Part shown: in pieces, positions 9,666 to 20,719 of the stretch | Layout of the letters: each line of letters starts with the position of its first letter | Position numbering within the stretch: position 1 is the stretch's first letter | Source of the DNA: Pantoea sp. Mb-10 | GTDB taxonomy: Bacteria; Pseudomonadota; Gammaproteobacteria; Enterobacterales; Enterobacteriaceae | Reading direction: 5' to 3' | DNA: 64,000 bases | NCBI RefSeq assembly: GCF_021272205.1 | Contig: NZ_JAJSDX010000007.1 | Span: 62,001-126,000 of the forward strand | Notes under the pieces: model-generated | What the model was told of the DNA's origin: nothing | What the model saw: the letters and a program-made list of their open reading frames with translations, nothing else | Databases searched by the model: none | Made by a program: the position numbers and the translations under genes

Positions 9666-11108
9666 TTAATCGACGCGTAAAACACGGCTGGTGTTGGTGG
9701 TGCCCGTGGTAGCCATCACATCGCCTTGGGTCACAATCACCAGATCGCCTGAGACCAGGAAGCCTTTATCACGCAGCAGATTAACGGCATCGTGCGCGGC
9801 GGCAACACCGTCATTGTTGCTGTCGAAAAACACCGGCGTCACACCACGGTACAGTGCGGTCAGGTTCAGGGTGCGTTCATGACGCGACATCGCAAAAATC
9901 GGCAAGCCCGAGGTAATGCGCGAGGTCATCAGCGCCGTGCGGCCTGACTCTGTCATGGTGATAATCGCGGAAACCCCTTGTAAATGGTTGGCCGCGTACA
10001 TCGCTGACATCGCAATGGCCTCTTCGATATTATCAAACTGCACGTCAAGGCGGTGCTTAGAAACATTGACGCTGGGGATCTTTTCCGCGCCCAGACAGAC
10101 TTTTGCCATCGCGGAAACGGTTTCCGCAGGATACTGACCCGCAGCGGTTTCGGCAGAAAGCATGACCGCATCGGTGCCATCCAGCACGGCGTTAGCCACG
10201 TCCATGACTTCGGCGCGCGTGGGCATCGGGTTGGTGATCATCGACTCCATCATTTGCGTGGCGGTGATGATCGTACGGTTCAACTGACGCGCGCGGCGGA
10301 TCAGCGCTTTCTGGATACCCACCAGCTCAGGATCGCCAATCTCGACGCCCAAATCGCCACGGGCAACCATCACGACGTCAGAAGCGAGGATAATATCATC
10401 CATGGCTTCCTGGGTGGCTACCGCTTCGGCACGTTCCACTTTCGCCACCAGTTTTGCATCGCAGCCAGCATCACGCGCCAGGCGACGAGCATAATTCATG
10501 TCTTCGCCGTTGCGCGGGAAAGAGACGGCCAGATAATCCACGCCGATCTTCGCGGCGGTGACGATATCCAGCTTGTCTTTTTCGGTCAGCGCTTCTGCAG
10601 ACAAGCCGCCGCCCAGTTTATTGATGCCTTTATTATTGGAGAGCGGGCCGCCCACCGTGACTTCGGTGAACACTTTCACGCCTTCCACGCTCAGCACTTT
10701 GAGCTGCACGCGACCATCGTCCAGCAGCAGGATATCGCCGGGCACCACATCTTCAGGCAGCCCTTTGTAATCGATGCCGACTTTCTCTTTGTCGCCTTCG
10801 CCTTTGCTCAGATTAGCGTCCAGCAGGAAACGGTCGCCCACATTCAGGAAGACTTTGCCTTCCTTAAAGGTTGAAACGCGAATTTTGGGGCCCTGGAGAT
10901 CGCCCAGGATAGCCACGTGGCGGCCTAATTTAGCCGCGATTTCGCGCACTTTGTCCGCGCGCTGCTGATGATCTTCCGGTGTGCCGTGCGAGAAGTTAAG
11001 TCGAACAACGTTGGCACCTGCCGCGATGATTTTTTCAAGATTATTATCACGATCGGTAGCTGGGCCGAGGGTTGTCACGATCTTGGTTCTTCTGAGACGT
11101 CTGGACAT
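9666..11108 (-). CDS. pykA: Pyruvate kinase II
   Basis: The 480-residue protein is collinear with E. coli PykA. It converts phosphoenolpyruvate and ADP to pyruvate and ATP in the last step of glycolysis. Substrate and metal motifs are visible: [14 protein letters not shown], the catalytic lysine region [20 protein letters not shown], and the TATQMMESM loop. In E. coli hexR separates pykA from zwf; here only about 715 noncoding bases do. Confidence 0.97.
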   Translation of the reverse strand: MSRRLRRTKIVTTLGPATDRDNNLEKIIAAGANVVRLNFSHGTPEDHQQRADKVREIAAKLGRHVAILGDLQGPKIRVSTFKEGKVFLNVGDRFLLDANLSKGEGDKEKVGIDYKGLPEDVVPGDILLLDDGRVQLKVLSVEGVKVFTEVTVGGPLSNNKGINKLGGGLSAEALTEKDKLDIVTAAKIGVDYLAVSFPRNGEDMNYARRLARDAGCDAKLVAKVERAEAVATQEAMDDIILASDVVMVARGDLGVEIGDPELVGIQKALIRRARQLNRTIITATQMMESMITNPMPTRAEVMDVANAVLDGTDAVMLSAETAAGQYPAETVSAMAKVCLGAEKIPSVNVSKHRLDVQFDNIEEAIAMSAMYAANHLQGVSAIITMTESGRTALMTSRITSGLPIFAMSRHERTLNLTALYRGVTPVFFDSNNDGVAAAHDAVNLLRDKGFLVSGDLVIVTQGDVMATTGTTNTSRVLRVD

Positions 11109-11630
11109 GAAGGACTCCGTTTACTAAGTATCGTGTCGCGCTCACGGGGACACGGTAGGGTTGCCTATTCTGTATGCGTGATAGGCTGTGGTTCGACTCA
11201 CAGGGTGAATGTGATAATACCTTCTACTGTGCAGTCATGCATAGCGCCGGGGTTCGTCGCGTCATGCGGGCCGATCTCGTTAGCTGGCAACACTGCGGCC
11301 AGGTAATGTGCAGCGCATGGACGGCTTCGTGAAAGCGGTTACATTCACCGGGCGAGCCAGTTCTATCATATTTTTCTTGCGACCAATATGCGTGATGAGA
11401 ACAAACACGTCATTTGGTGCACTATTTATGCATCTCATGCGCTAGATCACACTATGATTAAGCCGAACAAAATCCCCCTAAAACAAGGGGGCGGACACCC
11501 TAAACCCTGTCGCTGACCCAGCCAGCGCCCTATGCGAAGCGGTAAAGCGCAGCGCCAGATAAATGCTTGCCTGCGGTTTTTGGCATACTTTACAGACGTG
11601 CAGCGCTCATCCAGACAAACATCGATACAG

Positions 11631-11667
11631 AAAAAGCGGCGCGATACGTGCGTTGATGCCGCTTTTT
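11631..11667. terminator. Strong hairpin with A/T-flanked arms in the pykA/zwf gap
   Basis: Arms AAAAAGCGGC and GCCGCTTTTT enclose 17 bases, the form of a bidirectional terminator. No annotated gene ends here, so it may close an unrecognised short transcript or be left over from a lost gene. Confidence 0.45.
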
Positions 11668-11713
11668 GCGCCATCTTATTCATAGTTATAGAGAAAGCCA
11701 CACCGTATCCGGG

Positions 11714-11742
11714 TTGTTCCGGTGCGGGGAAAAAAGTACATT
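11714..11742 (+). promoter_or_regulatory. Candidate Sigma70 promoter for zwf
   Basis: TTGTTC and TACATT are separated by exactly 17 bases, about 82 bases upstream of the zwf start. No SoxS/MarA box was identified with confidence. Confidence 0.45.
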
Positions 11743-11823
11743 GTGCCGTAACAAAAAATACAATCAGGACCCGGAATGATGAGGACACTCAAACCGGGAC
11801 CATCCTGCAACGAGGAGAGGAAT

Positions 11824-13299
11824 ATGGCGGTAACACAAACAGCCCAGGCATGCGATCTGGTGATTTTCGGTGCCAAAGGCGATCTTGCTCGCCGGAAACT
11901 GCTGCCTTCGCTGTATCAGCTGGAAAAAGCCGGCCAGATCCATGCTAACACGCGCATTATTGGCGTAGGGCGCGCGGATTGGGATAAAGCGGCGTACACC
12001 AAGGTGGTGCGTGAAGCGCTGGAAACCTTCATGAAAGAGAAGATTGACGAAGCGCTGTGGGATACGCTCAGCGGCCGTCTCGACTTCTGCAACCTCGATG
12101 TGAACGACACGTCGCACTTCACCAAATTGGGCAAAATGCTCGATCAAAAAGAGCGTGTGACCATTAACTATTTCGCCATGCCACCCAGCACCTTTGGTGC
12201 CATCTGCGAAGGCTTGGGTGCGGCAAAACTGAACGCCAAGCCCGCTCGTGTGGTGATGGAGAAGCCGCTCGGCACGTCGCTGGAAACCTCGCGTGAGATC
12301 AACGACAGTGTGGGCAAATTCTTTGATGAAAGCCAGGTGTTCCGTATTGACCACTACTTAGGTAAAGAGACGGTGCTGAACCTGCTGGCGCTGCGTTTTG
12401 CCAACTCGATCTTCGTCAACAACTGGGACAACCGCACCATCGACCACGTGCAGATCACCGTGGCGGAAGAGGTGGGCATCGAGGGGCGTTGGGGCTACTT
12501 CGACAAAGCGGGCCAGATGCGCGATATGATCCAGAATCACCTGCTGCAAATCCTGACCATGATCGCCATGTCCCCGCCGTCTGATCTTTCCGCCGATGCG
12601 ATCCGCGATGAGAAAGTCAAAGTCTTGCGCTCGCTGCGTCGCATCGATCAAACCAACGTGCGCGAAAAAACGGTACGCGGACAGTACACCGCCGGTTTTG
12701 TGCAGGGCAAAAAAGTGCCGGGCTATCTGGAAGAAGAGGGGGCCAACAAGCAGAGCGCCACAGAAACGTTCGTCGCTATTCGCGTGGATATCGACAACTG
12801 GCGCTGGGCGGGCGTGCCTTTCTATCTGCGCACCGGCAAGCGTCTGCCGACCAAATGTTCAGAAGTGGTGGTGTACTTCAAAAACCCGGAAATGAACCTG
12901 TTTAAAGATTCTTACTCAGAACTGCCGCAGAACAAGCTGACCATTCGTCTGCAGCCGGACGAAGGCGTGGATATTGAGATCCTGAACAAGGTGCCGGGGC
13001 TGGATCACAAGCACAAGCTGCAAACCACCAAGCTTGATCTGAGCTATTCCGAAACCTTCAACCAGTCGCACCTGGCGGATGCTTACGAGCGCCTGCTGCT
13101 GGAAAGCATGCGCGGGATCCAGGCGCTGTTTGTGCGTCGCGATGAAGTAGAAGCGGCGTGGGCCTACGTGGATTCCATTATTGAAGCGTGGGGGGCAGAC
13201 GGCGACGCCTCAAAACCATACCAGGCGGGCACGTGGGGCCCGGTGGCCTCAGTGGCGATGATCACTCGCGACGGACGTTCCTGGAACGAATTCGAATAA
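11824..13299 (+). CDS. zwf: Glucose-6-phosphate 1-dehydrogenase
   Basis: Zwf oxidises glucose 6-phosphate to 6-phosphogluconolactone with NADP+, the entry to the oxidative pentose-phosphate branch. The 491-residue protein equals E. coli in length and starts [25 protein letters not shown], with the Rossmann nucleotide site [10 protein letters not shown] and the active-site signature RIDHYLGKE. The frame is open upstream, but the ATG at 11824 has AGGAGAGG ahead of it. edd, which follows zwf in E. coli, is missing; eda follows directly. Confidence 0.98.
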   Translation: MAVTQTAQACDLVIFGAKGDLARRKLLPSLYQLEKAGQIHANTRIIGVGRADWDKAAYTKVVREALETFMKEKIDEALWDTLSGRLDFCNLDVNDTSHFTKLGKMLDQKERVTINYFAMPPSTFGAICEGLGAAKLNAKPARVVMEKPLGTSLETSREINDSVGKFFDESQVFRIDHYLGKETVLNLLALRFANSIFVNNWDNRTIDHVQITVAEEVGIEGRWGYFDKAGQMRDMIQNHLLQILTMIAMSPPSDLSADAIRDEKVKVLRSLRRIDQTNVREKTVRGQYTAGFVQGKKVPGYLEEEGANKQSATETFVAIRVDIDNWRWAGVPFYLRTGKRLPTKCSEVVVYFKNPEMNLFKDSYSELPQNKLTIRLQPDEGVDIEILNKVPGLDHKHKLQTTKLDLSYSETFNQSHLADAYERLLLESMRGIQALFVRRDEVEAAWAYVDSIIEAWGADGDASKPYQAGTWGPVASVAMITRDGRSWNEFE

Positions 13300-13307
13300 C
13301 CCGTCTT

Positions 13308-13336
13308 AAAAGCCCGCCAGTGAGCGGGCTTTTTTG
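13308..13336 (+). terminator. Terminator after zwf
   Basis: Arms AAAAGCCCGC and GCGGGCTTTT enclose CAGTGA and run into a T-tract. eda therefore probably has its own promoter. Confidence 0.88.
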
Positions 13337-13358
13337 TGGCTGTCGACAGCCACGCAAA

Positions 13359-13377
13359 AATGAACCGGGGTTTTAAA
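13359..13377. promoter_or_regulatory. Candidate KdgR operator upstream of eda
   Basis: AATGAACCGGGGTTTTAAA matches 15 of 19 positions of the KdgR consensus as I recall it (AATRAAAYRNYRTTTYATT). It lies about 100 bases before eda, and kdgR itself is at 47803-48594. KdgR control of eda/kdgA is known in pectinolytic enterobacteria; binding here is inferred. Confidence 0.5.
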
Positions 13378-13479
13378 AATCGTAAACAGCGGATAGACGA
13401 CACACTTACCGATCTTGTATGGTAGACCCCTCTCTTACCCCCGGCCGACAGCGGCGCCGAATGTGCTAAAGGAAACGCA

Positions 13480-14124
13480 ATGAAAAACTGGAAAACGAGT
13501 GCTGAACAGATCCTCACCACGGGGCCGGTAGTGCCAGTGATTGTGGTCAATAAACTGGAGCACGCGGTACCCATGGCGCGCGCGCTGGTGGCAGGGGGAG
13601 TGCGTGTGCTTGAGGTGACGTTGCGCACCCCGGTGGCGATGGATGCACTGCGCGCGATGATCCGCGAGGTGCCGGAGGCTATCGTGGGCGCCGGTACGGT
13701 CATCAACACGCAGCAGCTCAAAGAGGTCACTGATGCGGGTGCGCAGTTCGTGATAAGCCCCGGACTGACCGAGCCCTTGCTTAAGGCGGCGGTGGAGGGA
13801 CCGGTGCCATTGATTCCTGGCATCAGCACGGTGTCGGAATTAATGACCGGAATGGATTACGGTTTGCGCGAATTTAAATTTTTTCCCGCAGAGGCCAATG
13901 GCGGCGTAAAAGCGCTGTCGGCAATCGGTGGCCCCTTCCCGCACGTTCGATTTTGTCCCACTGGCGGGATCACGCCCGCTAACTATCGTGACTACCTGGC
14001 GTTGAAAAGTGTGCTGTGTATTGGTGGCTCGTGGCTGGTACCGCCCGAAGCGCTGGAAAGCGGCGACTGGGCGCATATTACGCGGCTAGCGCGCGAAGCG
14101 GTGAGCGGCGCAGCAGCGCGATAA
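13480..14124 (+). CDS. eda: KHG/KDPG aldolase
   Basis: Eda splits 2-keto-3-deoxy-6-phosphogluconate into pyruvate and glyceraldehyde 3-phosphate, serving the Entner-Doudoroff and hexuronate pathways. The 214-residue protein has the Schiff-base lysine Lys133 in [12 protein letters not shown] and the catalytic Glu45 in [15 protein letters not shown] site precedes the ATG. Without edd alongside, its main local role is likely hexuronate/KDG breakdown, in keeping with a KdgR-like box upstream. Confidence 0.97.
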   Translation: MKNWKTSAEQILTTGPVVPVIVVNKLEHAVPMARALVAGGVRVLEVTLRTPVAMDALRAMIREVPEAIVGAGTVINTQQLKEVTDAGAQFVISPGLTEPLLKAAVEGPVPLIPGISTVSELMTGMDYGLREFKFFPAEANGGVKALSAIGGPFPHVRFCPTGGITPANYRDYLALKSVLCIGGSWLVPPEALESGDWAHITRLAREAVSGAAAR

Positions 14125-14132
14125 GCAAGACA

Positions 14133-14152
14133 GGGCGCACTGACGTGCGCCC
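14133..14152. terminator. Hairpin between convergent eda and purT
   Basis: Perfect arms GGGCGCAC and GTGCGCCC with a TGAC loop, lying between two gene ends. There is no clear T-run, so its termination strength is uncertain. Confidence 0.45.
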
Positions 14153-14162
14153 GGAAGATGTC

Positions 14163-15341
14163 TTACCCTTGAACCTTCACCGCCGCAGCGCTGGCAATCG
14201 CCCGGGCGACGGCGTCATCGGTGCTGTCGCCGGTGGCCAGCGCAACACCAAGACGGCGCTGACCCGCAATCTCCGGTTTGCCAAACAGCCGCAGCTGCAA
14301 TCCCGCGCCCAATGCTGCCTCGACATTCATAAAGCGCACGTTTTGGCTCTCCAGCTGCGGCAGAATAACGGCCGACGCCGCCGGACCGTATTGACGAATG
14401 GCACCGATCGGCAGGCCCAAAAACGCCCGCACGTGCAGGGCAAATTCAGACAGATCCTGTGAAATCAGCGTCACCATGCCGGTGTCGTGCGGGCGCGGCG
14501 AGACTTCGCTGAAAATGACCTCGTCGCCGCAGACAAACAGCTCCACGCCAAACAGGCCGTAGCCGCCGAGCGCCTTCACCACTTCAGCGGCAATGGCCTG
14601 CGCGCGCTGCAGGGCCGTCGCGCTCATCTGCTGCGGTTGCCACGATTCGCGATAGTCGCCATCTTCTTGCCGATGGCCAATCGGCGCACAAAAATGCACG
14701 CCATCGACGGCACTGATGGTCAGCAAGGTGATTTCAAAATCGAATTTCACCACCCCTTCCACAATCACCCGGCCTGCGCCCGCACGTCCACCTTGCTGGG
14801 CATAATCCCACGCGTGGTCCAGCTGGCTGGCATCGCGGATAAAGCTTTGCCCTTTGCCTGAAGAGCTCATCACGGGTTTTACGATGCAAGGAAAACCAAT
14901 GTGCGCTGCGGCTTCAACAAAGGCCGCTTTGCTGTCGGCAAACTGATAGGTGGAGGTGGGCAATGACAGCGTCTCGGCGGCCAAGCGGCGAATGCCTTCA
15001 CGGTTCATGGTCAGGCGTGCGGCGCGTGCGGTTGGCACCACTTTCTGGCCTTCTGCTTCTAGCGCCAGCAGCGTTTCGGTGGCAATGGCCTCGATCTCCG
15101 GCACCACGAAATCAGGTTTTTCCTGCGTGATGAGCGCGGCCAGCGCATCACCGTCGAGCATGTTGATCACATAGCGACGGTGCGCGACGTGCATCGCGGG
15201 CGCATCGGCGTAGCGATCTACCGCAATCACCTCGACGCCCAGGCGTTGGCACTCCAGAGCGACCTCTTTTCCCAGTTCGCCTGACCCTAACAGCATCACA
15301 CGCGTGGCCGCAGGGCGCAGCGCGGTTCCCAGTGTTGTCAT
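14163..15341 (-). CDS. purT: Formate-dependent phosphoribosylglycinamide formyltransferase PurT
   Basis: PurT makes formyl-GAR from GAR, formate and ATP, the folate-independent alternative to PurN in purine synthesis. The 392-residue ATP-grasp protein has the N-terminal [21 protein letters not shown] motif region, the ATP-binding stretch [13 protein letters not shown], and the magnesium-binding [14 protein letters not shown]. The length equals E. coli (392). Confidence 0.97.
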   Translation of the reverse strand: MTTLGTALRPAATRVMLLGSGELGKEVALECQRLGVEVIAVDRYADAPAMHVAHRRYVINMLDGDALAALITQEKPDFVVPEIEAIATETLLALEAEGQKVVPTARAARLTMNREGIRRLAAETLSLPTSTYQFADSKAAFVEAAAHIGFPCIVKPVMSSSGKGQSFIRDASQLDHAWDYAQQGGRAGAGRVIVEGVVKFDFEITLLTISAVDGVHFCAPIGHRQEDGDYRESWQPQQMSATALQRAQAIAAEVVKALGGYGLFGVELFVCGDEVIFSEVSPRPHDTGMVTLISQDLSEFALHVRAFLGLPIGAIRQYGPAASAVILPQLESQNVRFMNVEAALGAGLQLRLFGKPEIAGQRRLGVALATGDSTDDAVARAIASAAAVKVQG

Positions 15342-15502
15342 AATTTCACCTTAGCAGTCAAAATGCGCGCGCAGTATAAACGAAAACGTTTGCGTGCTCA
15401 CGTTTATCCTGACGGTGGCTTTGCTGTACTTTGCTGCCTCTGACGTTATCTGACAAAGACTGCGGCAGCATAAAGGGCGGAAAAGTAAACGGGAGTTAAA
15501 CG

Positions 15503-16141
15503 ATGAGCCATTGGCTGCAACAAATTCAATCCCTGCTGACAAAGAAGAGCAGCACAAGCGCGAGCGGCCTCAGTGACATGCTGGCACCGGGTGCATTGGG
15601 TGGCCTTGCCGGTTTGCTGGTGTCCAGCCAATCGGCACGTAAGCTGCTGACGAAATACGGCGGTAAAGCCCTGATTATCGGCGGCGGCGCCGCAGCGGGG
15701 ACCGTGCTGTGGCGCAAATATCAACAGCGAATACGCGAGTCGCATCAGGATGAACCGGGCTTCGGTCAGCAAGCCTCACCGCCGGACCAACGCGCCGCGC
15801 GCTTGATCACCGCGCTGGTGTTCGCCGCGAAAAGCGACGGACACATTGATGCCAGAGAACGTCAACATCTCGACGACGCCATTCATCAAGCAGGTTACGG
15901 CGCACAGGCGGAAGCACTGATCCAGCAGGCGCTGGCGCGTCCGCTCGATCCTCAGGGTCTTGCGGCGGAAGTCAAAAACGAGCAAGAGGCGCTTGAACTC
16001 TATTTACTCAGCTGTGCGGCGATCGACATCGACCATTTTATGGAGCGCAGTTACCTCGCGGCGCTGGGTGAAGCCCTGAAAATCCCGCCGGACGTTCAGG
16101 CTGACATTCAACGTGACATTGCCGCAGAGCAAGCCGCTTAA
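15503..16141 (+). CDS. yebE: YebE, DUF533 inner-membrane protein
   Basis: The 212-residue protein aligns with E. coli YebE: an N-terminal Ser/Thr-rich segment, a hydrophobic stretch ([14 protein letters not shown] and [15 protein letters not shown], about residues 30-75), then a TerB-like helical domain ([35 protein letters not shown]). The function is unknown; E. coli yebE responds to envelope stress (Cpx). It stands alone between divergent purT and ptrB. Confidence 0.92.
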   Translation: MSHWLQQIQSLLTKKSSTSASGLSDMLAPGALGGLAGLLVSSQSARKLLTKYGGKALIIGGGAAAGTVLWRKYQQRIRESHQDEPGFGQQASPPDQRAARLITALVFAAKSDGHIDARERQHLDDAIHQAGYGAQAEALIQQALARPLDPQGLAAEVKNEQEALELYLLSCAAIDIDHFMERSYLAALGEALKIPPDVQADIQRDIAAEQAA

Positions 16142-16325
16142 CCGCCTTGGTTAAAGAACCTTTCACCATTCCACACAACGACGCGGCGGTGCACCTCGCA
16201 GCACCGGCGCGGGCATCGCCATCAGGACCAGGCTAAAGCCGTTGGCGCATCGCGTTTACGGCTTGTCAATGCGCGCGACCAGTGCCACGCTTGCAAGAGA
16301 TTGTTTGATAGCCAAGGACTTTTTT

Positions 16326-18389
16326 ATGAAACAGCCGCAGGCAAAAAAAATCCCCCATGCGTTGACGCTGCATGGCGAGACGCGCATTGACAACTACTAC
16401 TGGCTGCGCGATGACGATCGACAAGACCCGGAGGTGTTGGCTTACCTGAACGCAGAGAATGCCTACGGTAAGGCGGTCATGGCACCGTTGGAACACCTGC
16501 AAGAGCGGGTGATGCAAGAGATCGTCGAGCGCATCCCCCAGCAGGACCACTCGGTGCCGTATGTGAAAAATGGCTACCGATATCAAAGCCGCTATGAGCA
16601 AGGTAATGAGTATCCGGGCTATTTCCGCCAGCGTATTGATGCGCCTGAAGATGAGCCGTGGCAACTGCTGCTGGATGGCAATCAGCGTGCGGCGCACAGC
16701 GATTTTTACACCATGGGCGCGCTGGCCGTATCGCCCGATAATCAGGTGATGGCGCTCGCAGAGGATTTTCTCTCGCGTCGCCAGTACGGCATTCGTTTTC
16801 GTAATTTGAGCAGTGGCAGTTGGTACCCTGAAGTACTGATTGATGCCTCATCCAGCGTGGCGTGGGCCAACGATTCGCGGACGCTTTACTATGTGCGTAA
16901 ACACCCGAAGACGCTGCTGGCGTACCAGGTTTGGCGGCACGAGTTGGGCCATCCGCAGTCTGACGACCAGCTGGTGTACGAAGAAAAAGATGAGAGTTTT
17001 CACCTGAGCGTGCATAAAACCACCTCGGAGCACTTTATCCTGATCGCGCTCTACAGCACCACCACCAGCGAGATCATGCTTGTCGATGCGGCTTACCCAG
17101 ACGCACAGCCCCAGGTGTTTTGCCCACGCCGCCGCGACCATGAATACAGCATCGATCACTACGACCATCAGTTTTATATTCGCTCGAATCGCGACGGCAA
17201 AAATTTTGGCCTCTACCGCAGCCAGTGGCTGGCGGAAGCCCGTTGGGAAACCCTGATCGCACCGCGCGATCACGTGGTGATGGAGGACTTCCAGCTGTTT
17301 CGTCACTGGCTGGTGGTGGAGGAGCGCCAGCGCGGCGTAAGTACGTTGCGTCAGATTAACTGGCAAACCGGCGAGAGCTTTGGTATCGCCTTTGACGATC
17401 CTGCCTACGTGACCTGGCTTGCCTATAACCCTTCTCCGGAAAGCGACACCGTGCGCTATGGCTACTCTTCCATGACCACGCCCACGACGCTGTTTGAGCT
17501 AAATATGGAAACGGGTGAACGCCGCGCACTCAAGCAGACGCCGGTGCCGGGCTTTGCTTCGGAGGAGTATAAAAGCGAACACCTGTGGATCACCGTGCGC
17601 GACGGCACCGAGGTGCCGGTTTCGCTGGTCTATCACCGCAAACATTTTCAGCGCGGCAACAATCCGCTGCTGGTGTACGGCTATGGCGCTTACGGCAGCA
17701 GTTTGGATGCCAGCTTTGGCACCAGCCGCCTGAGCTTACTGGAGCGCGGCTTTATCTATGCCATTATCCACGTACGAGGCGGCGGAGAACTGGGCCAGCA
17801 GTGGTATGACGACGGTCGCCTGCTTTCAAAGATGAACAGCTTCACCGATTTTATCGACGTGACCGAGGGGCTAGTGGCAAAAGGGTATGGCCATCCTCAG
17901 CAGCTATACGCGATGGGCGGTAGCGCTGGCGGATTGCTGATGGGCAGCGTTATCAATTTGGCCCCGTCGCTGTTCAACGGCGTGGTTGCGCAGGTGCCTT
18001 TTGTGGATGTCGTGACCACCATGCTGGACCCCAGCATTCCGCTCACCACCGGTGAATATGACGAGTGGGGGAACCCAGAGGAGGCTGAATTTTACCGCTA
18101 TATTCGCCAATACAGCCCCTATGACAACGTCGAAGCCAAAGCGTATCCGCACCTGTTGGTGACCACCGGTTTGCACGATTCGCAGGTGCAATACTGGGAG
18201 CCTGCAAAATGGGTGGCCAAGTTACGCGAGCAAAAAACCAATGACGCGCTGCTGTTGCTGTGTACCGACATGGACTCCGGCCACGGCGGCAAGTCGGGAC
18301 GCTTTAAATCGTATGAGGGCGTCGCCATGGAGTTTGCGTTTCTGATTGGGCTTGCCCAAGGTTGCTTATCCCGCGAAAGCGATCACTGA
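16326..18389 (+). CDS. ptrB: Oligopeptidase B
   Basis: A cytoplasmic prolyl-oligopeptidase-family serine peptidase that cuts short peptides after Lys or Arg. From the ATG at 16326 (AAGGA ten bases upstream) the protein has 687 residues, as against 686 in E. coli; longer in-frame starts upstream lack homology. It has an N-terminal beta-propeller, then the alpha/beta-hydrolase domain with the nucleophile motif GGSAGG and the catalytic histidine in [11 protein letters not shown]. It overlaps exoX tail to tail by 7 bases. Confidence 0.97.
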   Translation: MKQPQAKKIPHALTLHGETRIDNYYWLRDDDRQDPEVLAYLNAENAYGKAVMAPLEHLQERVMQEIVERIPQQDHSVPYVKNGYRYQSRYEQGNEYPGYFRQRIDAPEDEPWQLLLDGNQRAAHSDFYTMGALAVSPDNQVMALAEDFLSRRQYGIRFRNLSSGSWYPEVLIDASSSVAWANDSRTLYYVRKHPKTLLAYQVWRHELGHPQSDDQLVYEEKDESFHLSVHKTTSEHFILIALYSTTTSEIMLVDAAYPDAQPQVFCPRRRDHEYSIDHYDHQFYIRSNRDGKNFGLYRSQWLAEARWETLIAPRDHVVMEDFQLFRHWLVVEERQRGVSTLRQINWQTGESFGIAFDDPAYVTWLAYNPSPESDTVRYGYSSMTTPTTLFELNMETGERRALKQTPVPGFASEEYKSEHLWITVRDGTEVPVSLVYHRKHFQRGNNPLLVYGYGAYGSSLDASFGTSRLSLLERGFIYAIIHVRGGGELGQQWYDDGRLLSKMNSFTDFIDVTEGLVAKGYGHPQQLYAMGGSAGGLLMGSVINLAPSLFNGVVAQVPFVDVVTTMLDPSIPLTTGEYDEWGNPEEAEFYRYIRQYSPYDNVEAKAYPHLLVTTGLHDSQVQYWEPAKWVAKLREQKTNDALLLLCTDMDSGHGGKSGRFKSYEGVAMEFAFLIGLAQGCLSRESDH

Positions 18390-19051
18390 TCGCTTTTCAC
18401 GTATTTACGCAGCGCCTGCCGCAGCGGTGGGCGCAAATCGCGCACATTTTCCAGTACCCAGCGTAGATAGCCCGGATCTTTACGCGCAATGCTGCCAATA
18501 CTTTGTCCGCGATATTTGCCGAAGGGAAAGACATCGCCGCTGATTTCAGCAGGCTGGCAGCGGGCCACCATTTCACTGACGCTCCAGCCTGACGTTTCCA
18601 TAATGCGAATCAGCAGCGCGGCGGTGACGTAGCAATCGTAGAGCGCGCGGTGCGCATGAAGATCGGCGGGCGGGAACACCTCAAGCTTGAGACTCTGACG
18701 CAGCGCCTGGTTGCCGTATCGAATACCGGGCCACAGCTGGCGCGCCAGCGTCATGGTACAGATCCACTCTCCGGGCAGGGTGGGCAGCATGCGGCGATCA
18801 AAACTGGCGTTGTGGGCCACGTAGTGAGGACTACCGTGGTAGCGACCAATGGCTTCTTCAATGCTGGGCTTATCGGCGACCATGGCTTCGGTGATGCGAT
18901 GCACGGCCATCGCTTGGCGGCTGATAGGCCGATCGGGGCAGATCAAGTCGCTCATAGGGTTAACAATGTGGCCGTCAATCACATCCACCGACGCCACTTC
19001 AACCACGCCACCCTGAAGGCCGCAGGTTTCCGTATCGATTACGCGTAACAT
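18383..19051 (-). CDS. exoX: Exodeoxyribonuclease X
   Basis: ExoX is a 3'-5' DEDDh exonuclease used in mismatch repair and UV tolerance. The 222-residue protein (220 in E. coli) has ExoI IDTET at the N-terminus, a second Asp in HNASFDRR, and the HRALYDC motif. The C-terminal part keeps the FGKYRGQSI element. It follows holE by 3 bases, forming a small replication/repair operon. Confidence 0.95.
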   Translation of the reverse strand: MLRVIDTETCGLQGGVVEVASVDVIDGHIVNPMSDLICPDRPISRQAMAVHRITEAMVADKPSIEEAIGRYHGSPHYVAHNASFDRRMLPTLPGEWICTMTLARQLWPGIRYGNQALRQSLKLEVFPPADLHAHRALYDCYVTAALLIRIMETSGWSVSEMVARCQPAEISGDVFPFGKYRGQSIGSIARKDPGYLRWVLENVRDLRPPLRQALRKYVKSDQ

Positions 19052-19054
19052 AAA

Positions 19055-19285
19055 TTACTTCTGTTTGGGTTCATAGGGCAGACGAGAGAGGCTGAGCGAC
19101 GCCTGGCGATAGGTCATCAGGCGTTGGCGGAACCAGTCGCGTAACGCTTCAGGCTGCTCGCGTTCGACCATCTCAGCCACCACGGGCATATTGTAGCGTT
19201 CTTTGAAAGCCACGCCGGCGGCCGCCAGATCAACGTTGATTTTATCTTTCTCTTCCTGCGGCAGCAGGGCAAGGTTATGAGACAT
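19055..19285 (-). CDS. holE: DNA polymerase III theta subunit HolE
   Basis: Theta binds the epsilon proofreading subunit in the polymerase III core. The 76-residue protein from the ATG at 19285 (AGGAGA upstream) matches HolE in length and in [20 protein letters not shown] and LSRLPYEPK. Longer in-frame extensions upstream look like noise. It is upstream of exoX on the same strand. Confidence 0.95.
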   Translation of the reverse strand: MSHNLALLPQEEKDKINVDLAAAGVAFKERYNMPVVAEMVEREQPEALRDWFRQRLMTYRQASLSLSRLPYEPKQK

Positions 19286-19436
19286 ATTTTTCTCCTGACA
19301 ATCAGGCGCAAAAGTAATGGTTTCGTCGTTGCGGATCAAGGAGATTGGATCGCACCGCAAGGCTCGACAGGGCCTGACCAGCGGCGTATCCTGCTGCCAC
19401 ATTACGGCCCAGCGCCGATGAGATGAGGGAAAAGCG

Positions 19437-19814
19437 ATGAATAAAAAGGCGTTATTCCGCGCAGGTGCGCTTCTGCTGACGGTGTTCTCTCTGCTTTTTA
19501 GTGGGCTTGCGTCGGCGCATGCCCATCTTAAAACGCAGCGCCCTGCGGACAATGCCCAGTTAACGTCGTCGCCGACGGCACTGACGCTGACCTTCAGCGA
19601 AGAGATCGAACCGGCGTTCAGCGGGGTCGAATTACTCAATGAACAGCATCAGCCGCTCGCGCTGAAAAAAGCGGCCGTTAACCCTCAGAAGCGTGCGCAG
19701 TTGATCGTGCCGCTAAGCCAGTCTCTGTCGGCGGGTGAATATCAAGTGAAGTGGCACGTACTTTCAGTTGATGGGCATAAAACGCAGGGCAGCTATCGCT
19801 TCCGCGTGAAGTGA
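19437..19814 (+). CDS. yobA: CopC-domain periplasmic protein YobA
   Basis: A 125-residue exported protein. A signal peptide ends at LASAHAHLK, so the mature protein starts with the His-x-His found in CopC copper-binding proteins; a second His lies in [11 protein letters not shown]. Its stop codon overlaps the start of yebZ (TGATG). The yobA-yebZ-yebY cluster has been linked to copper handling in enterobacteria. Confidence 0.92.
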   Translation: MNKKALFRAGALLLTVFSLLFSGLASAHAHLKTQRPADNAQLTSSPTALTLTFSEEIEPAFSGVELLNEQHQPLALKKAAVNPQKRAQLIVPLSQSLSAGEYQVKWHVLSVDGHKTQGSYRFRVK

Positions 19815-20692
19815 TGTTAGCGACGCTGTGGATTATTCTGCGGGCAGTGCATTTTTTTGCTGTGCTGCTGCTTGCCGGTAGCGCGTTTTATACCGCACTG
19901 CTTGCGCCGCGCGGCTACCGGTCGCGGTTGGCCCAACGTCTTAACGCCATGATGGCGGGCGCTGCGGTGCTCAGCGCGATCGGTGCGGTTCTGATGCTTA
20001 ACGTGCAGAGCGGTTTGATGAGCGGTGACTGGCGCAATATCGTCGATGGCACCACGATTCAGATCGTGCTGTCGACGCACTGGGGCCATGTGTGGTGTGC
20101 CGTCATCATCGCCGCGTTGTTGAGTTTACTGACGTGGCAATGGCAGGGCGCACGGCGGCAAGCGCTTTTGCTCTTGACCAGCCTCCTTCAGCTGATCCTG
20201 CTGGCGGGCGTGGGACATGCGGCGATGCGCGAGGGGTGGCTGGGGTGGCTGCAACAAAGTAATCATGCGCTGCATTTGATCGGTGCTGCCTTTTGGAGCG
20301 GCGGTTTGCTCCCGGTACTCCTGCTGATGCGCGAAGCCCGACAGATTGCTTTTCGCGGCGATGCGATTCGCGCCATGATGCGCTTTTCTCGCTATGGGCA
20401 TCTGGCCGTGGCGCTGGTTTTGCTGACCGGCATTGTCAATGGCGTGCTGATAGCGGGAAACCCCCTCCATTGGCAGCGCTCGCTGTGGAGCACGCTGCTG
20501 TGGATAAAGGTGCTGCTGGTGGGCTTCATGGTGACCATTGCGCTAGTTAACCGCTATCTGTTAGTGCCGCGCTTTAGCGTGGCCGGCAGTCAGTCGGCCC
20601 AGCTGTTTATTCGCCTCACGCAGTGTGAACTGCTCGTGGCCATGATTGTTGTCGGGCTGGTGAGCGTGCTTGCCACGTTGTCCCCAGCCTGA
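19814..20692 (+). CDS. yebZ: CopD-family inner-membrane protein YebZ
   Basis: A protein of about 292 residues with roughly eight membrane helices; histidines sit in helical contexts such as LRAVHFFAVLLLAG and VGHAAMREGW. CopD proteins partner CopC in copper uptake. The ATG at 19814 shares bases with the yobA stop (coupling); a GTG at 19811 is an alternative start. Confidence 0.92.
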   Translation: MLATLWIILRAVHFFAVLLLAGSAFYTALLAPRGYRSRLAQRLNAMMAGAAVLSAIGAVLMLNVQSGLMSGDWRNIVDGTTIQIVLSTHWGHVWCAVIIAALLSLLTWQWQGARRQALLLLTSLLQLILLAGVGHAAMREGWLGWLQQSNHALHLIGAAFWSGGLLPVLLLMREARQIAFRGDAIRAMMRFSRYGHLAVALVLLTGIVNGVLIAGNPLHWQRSLWSTLLWIKVLLVGFMVTIALVNRYLLVPRFSVAGSQSAQLFIRLTQCELLVAMIVVGLVSVLATLSPA

Positions 20693-20719
20693 GGATTTAC
20701 TGGAAAAGAGGGCAAGATT

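Larger units (their letters stand above)
11109..11823. other. Intergenic region pykA/zwf where E. coli has hexR
   Basis: About 715 bases with no convincing gene. An RpiR-family hexR gene (about 870 bases in E. coli) does not fit, and no RpiR-like peptide was seen in any frame. It contains a CCCCCT/AGGGGG hairpin near 11474-11492, a strong hairpin at 11631-11667 and a candidate zwf promoter at 11714-11742. A weak TGTAA/TTACA-like site (about 11750-11765) is too poor to call HexR. Confidence 0.6.

Noticed and set aside
10053..10874. A 273-codon ORF antisense to pykA
   Set aside because: It is a shadow of the high-GC codon pattern of pykA; the composition is low-complexity, no ribosome site or family is seen, and pykA itself is certain.
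11745..11770. A HexR-like palindrome upstream of zwf
   Set aside because: The match to TGTAA/TTACA is too weak, and hexR is absent from the locus.
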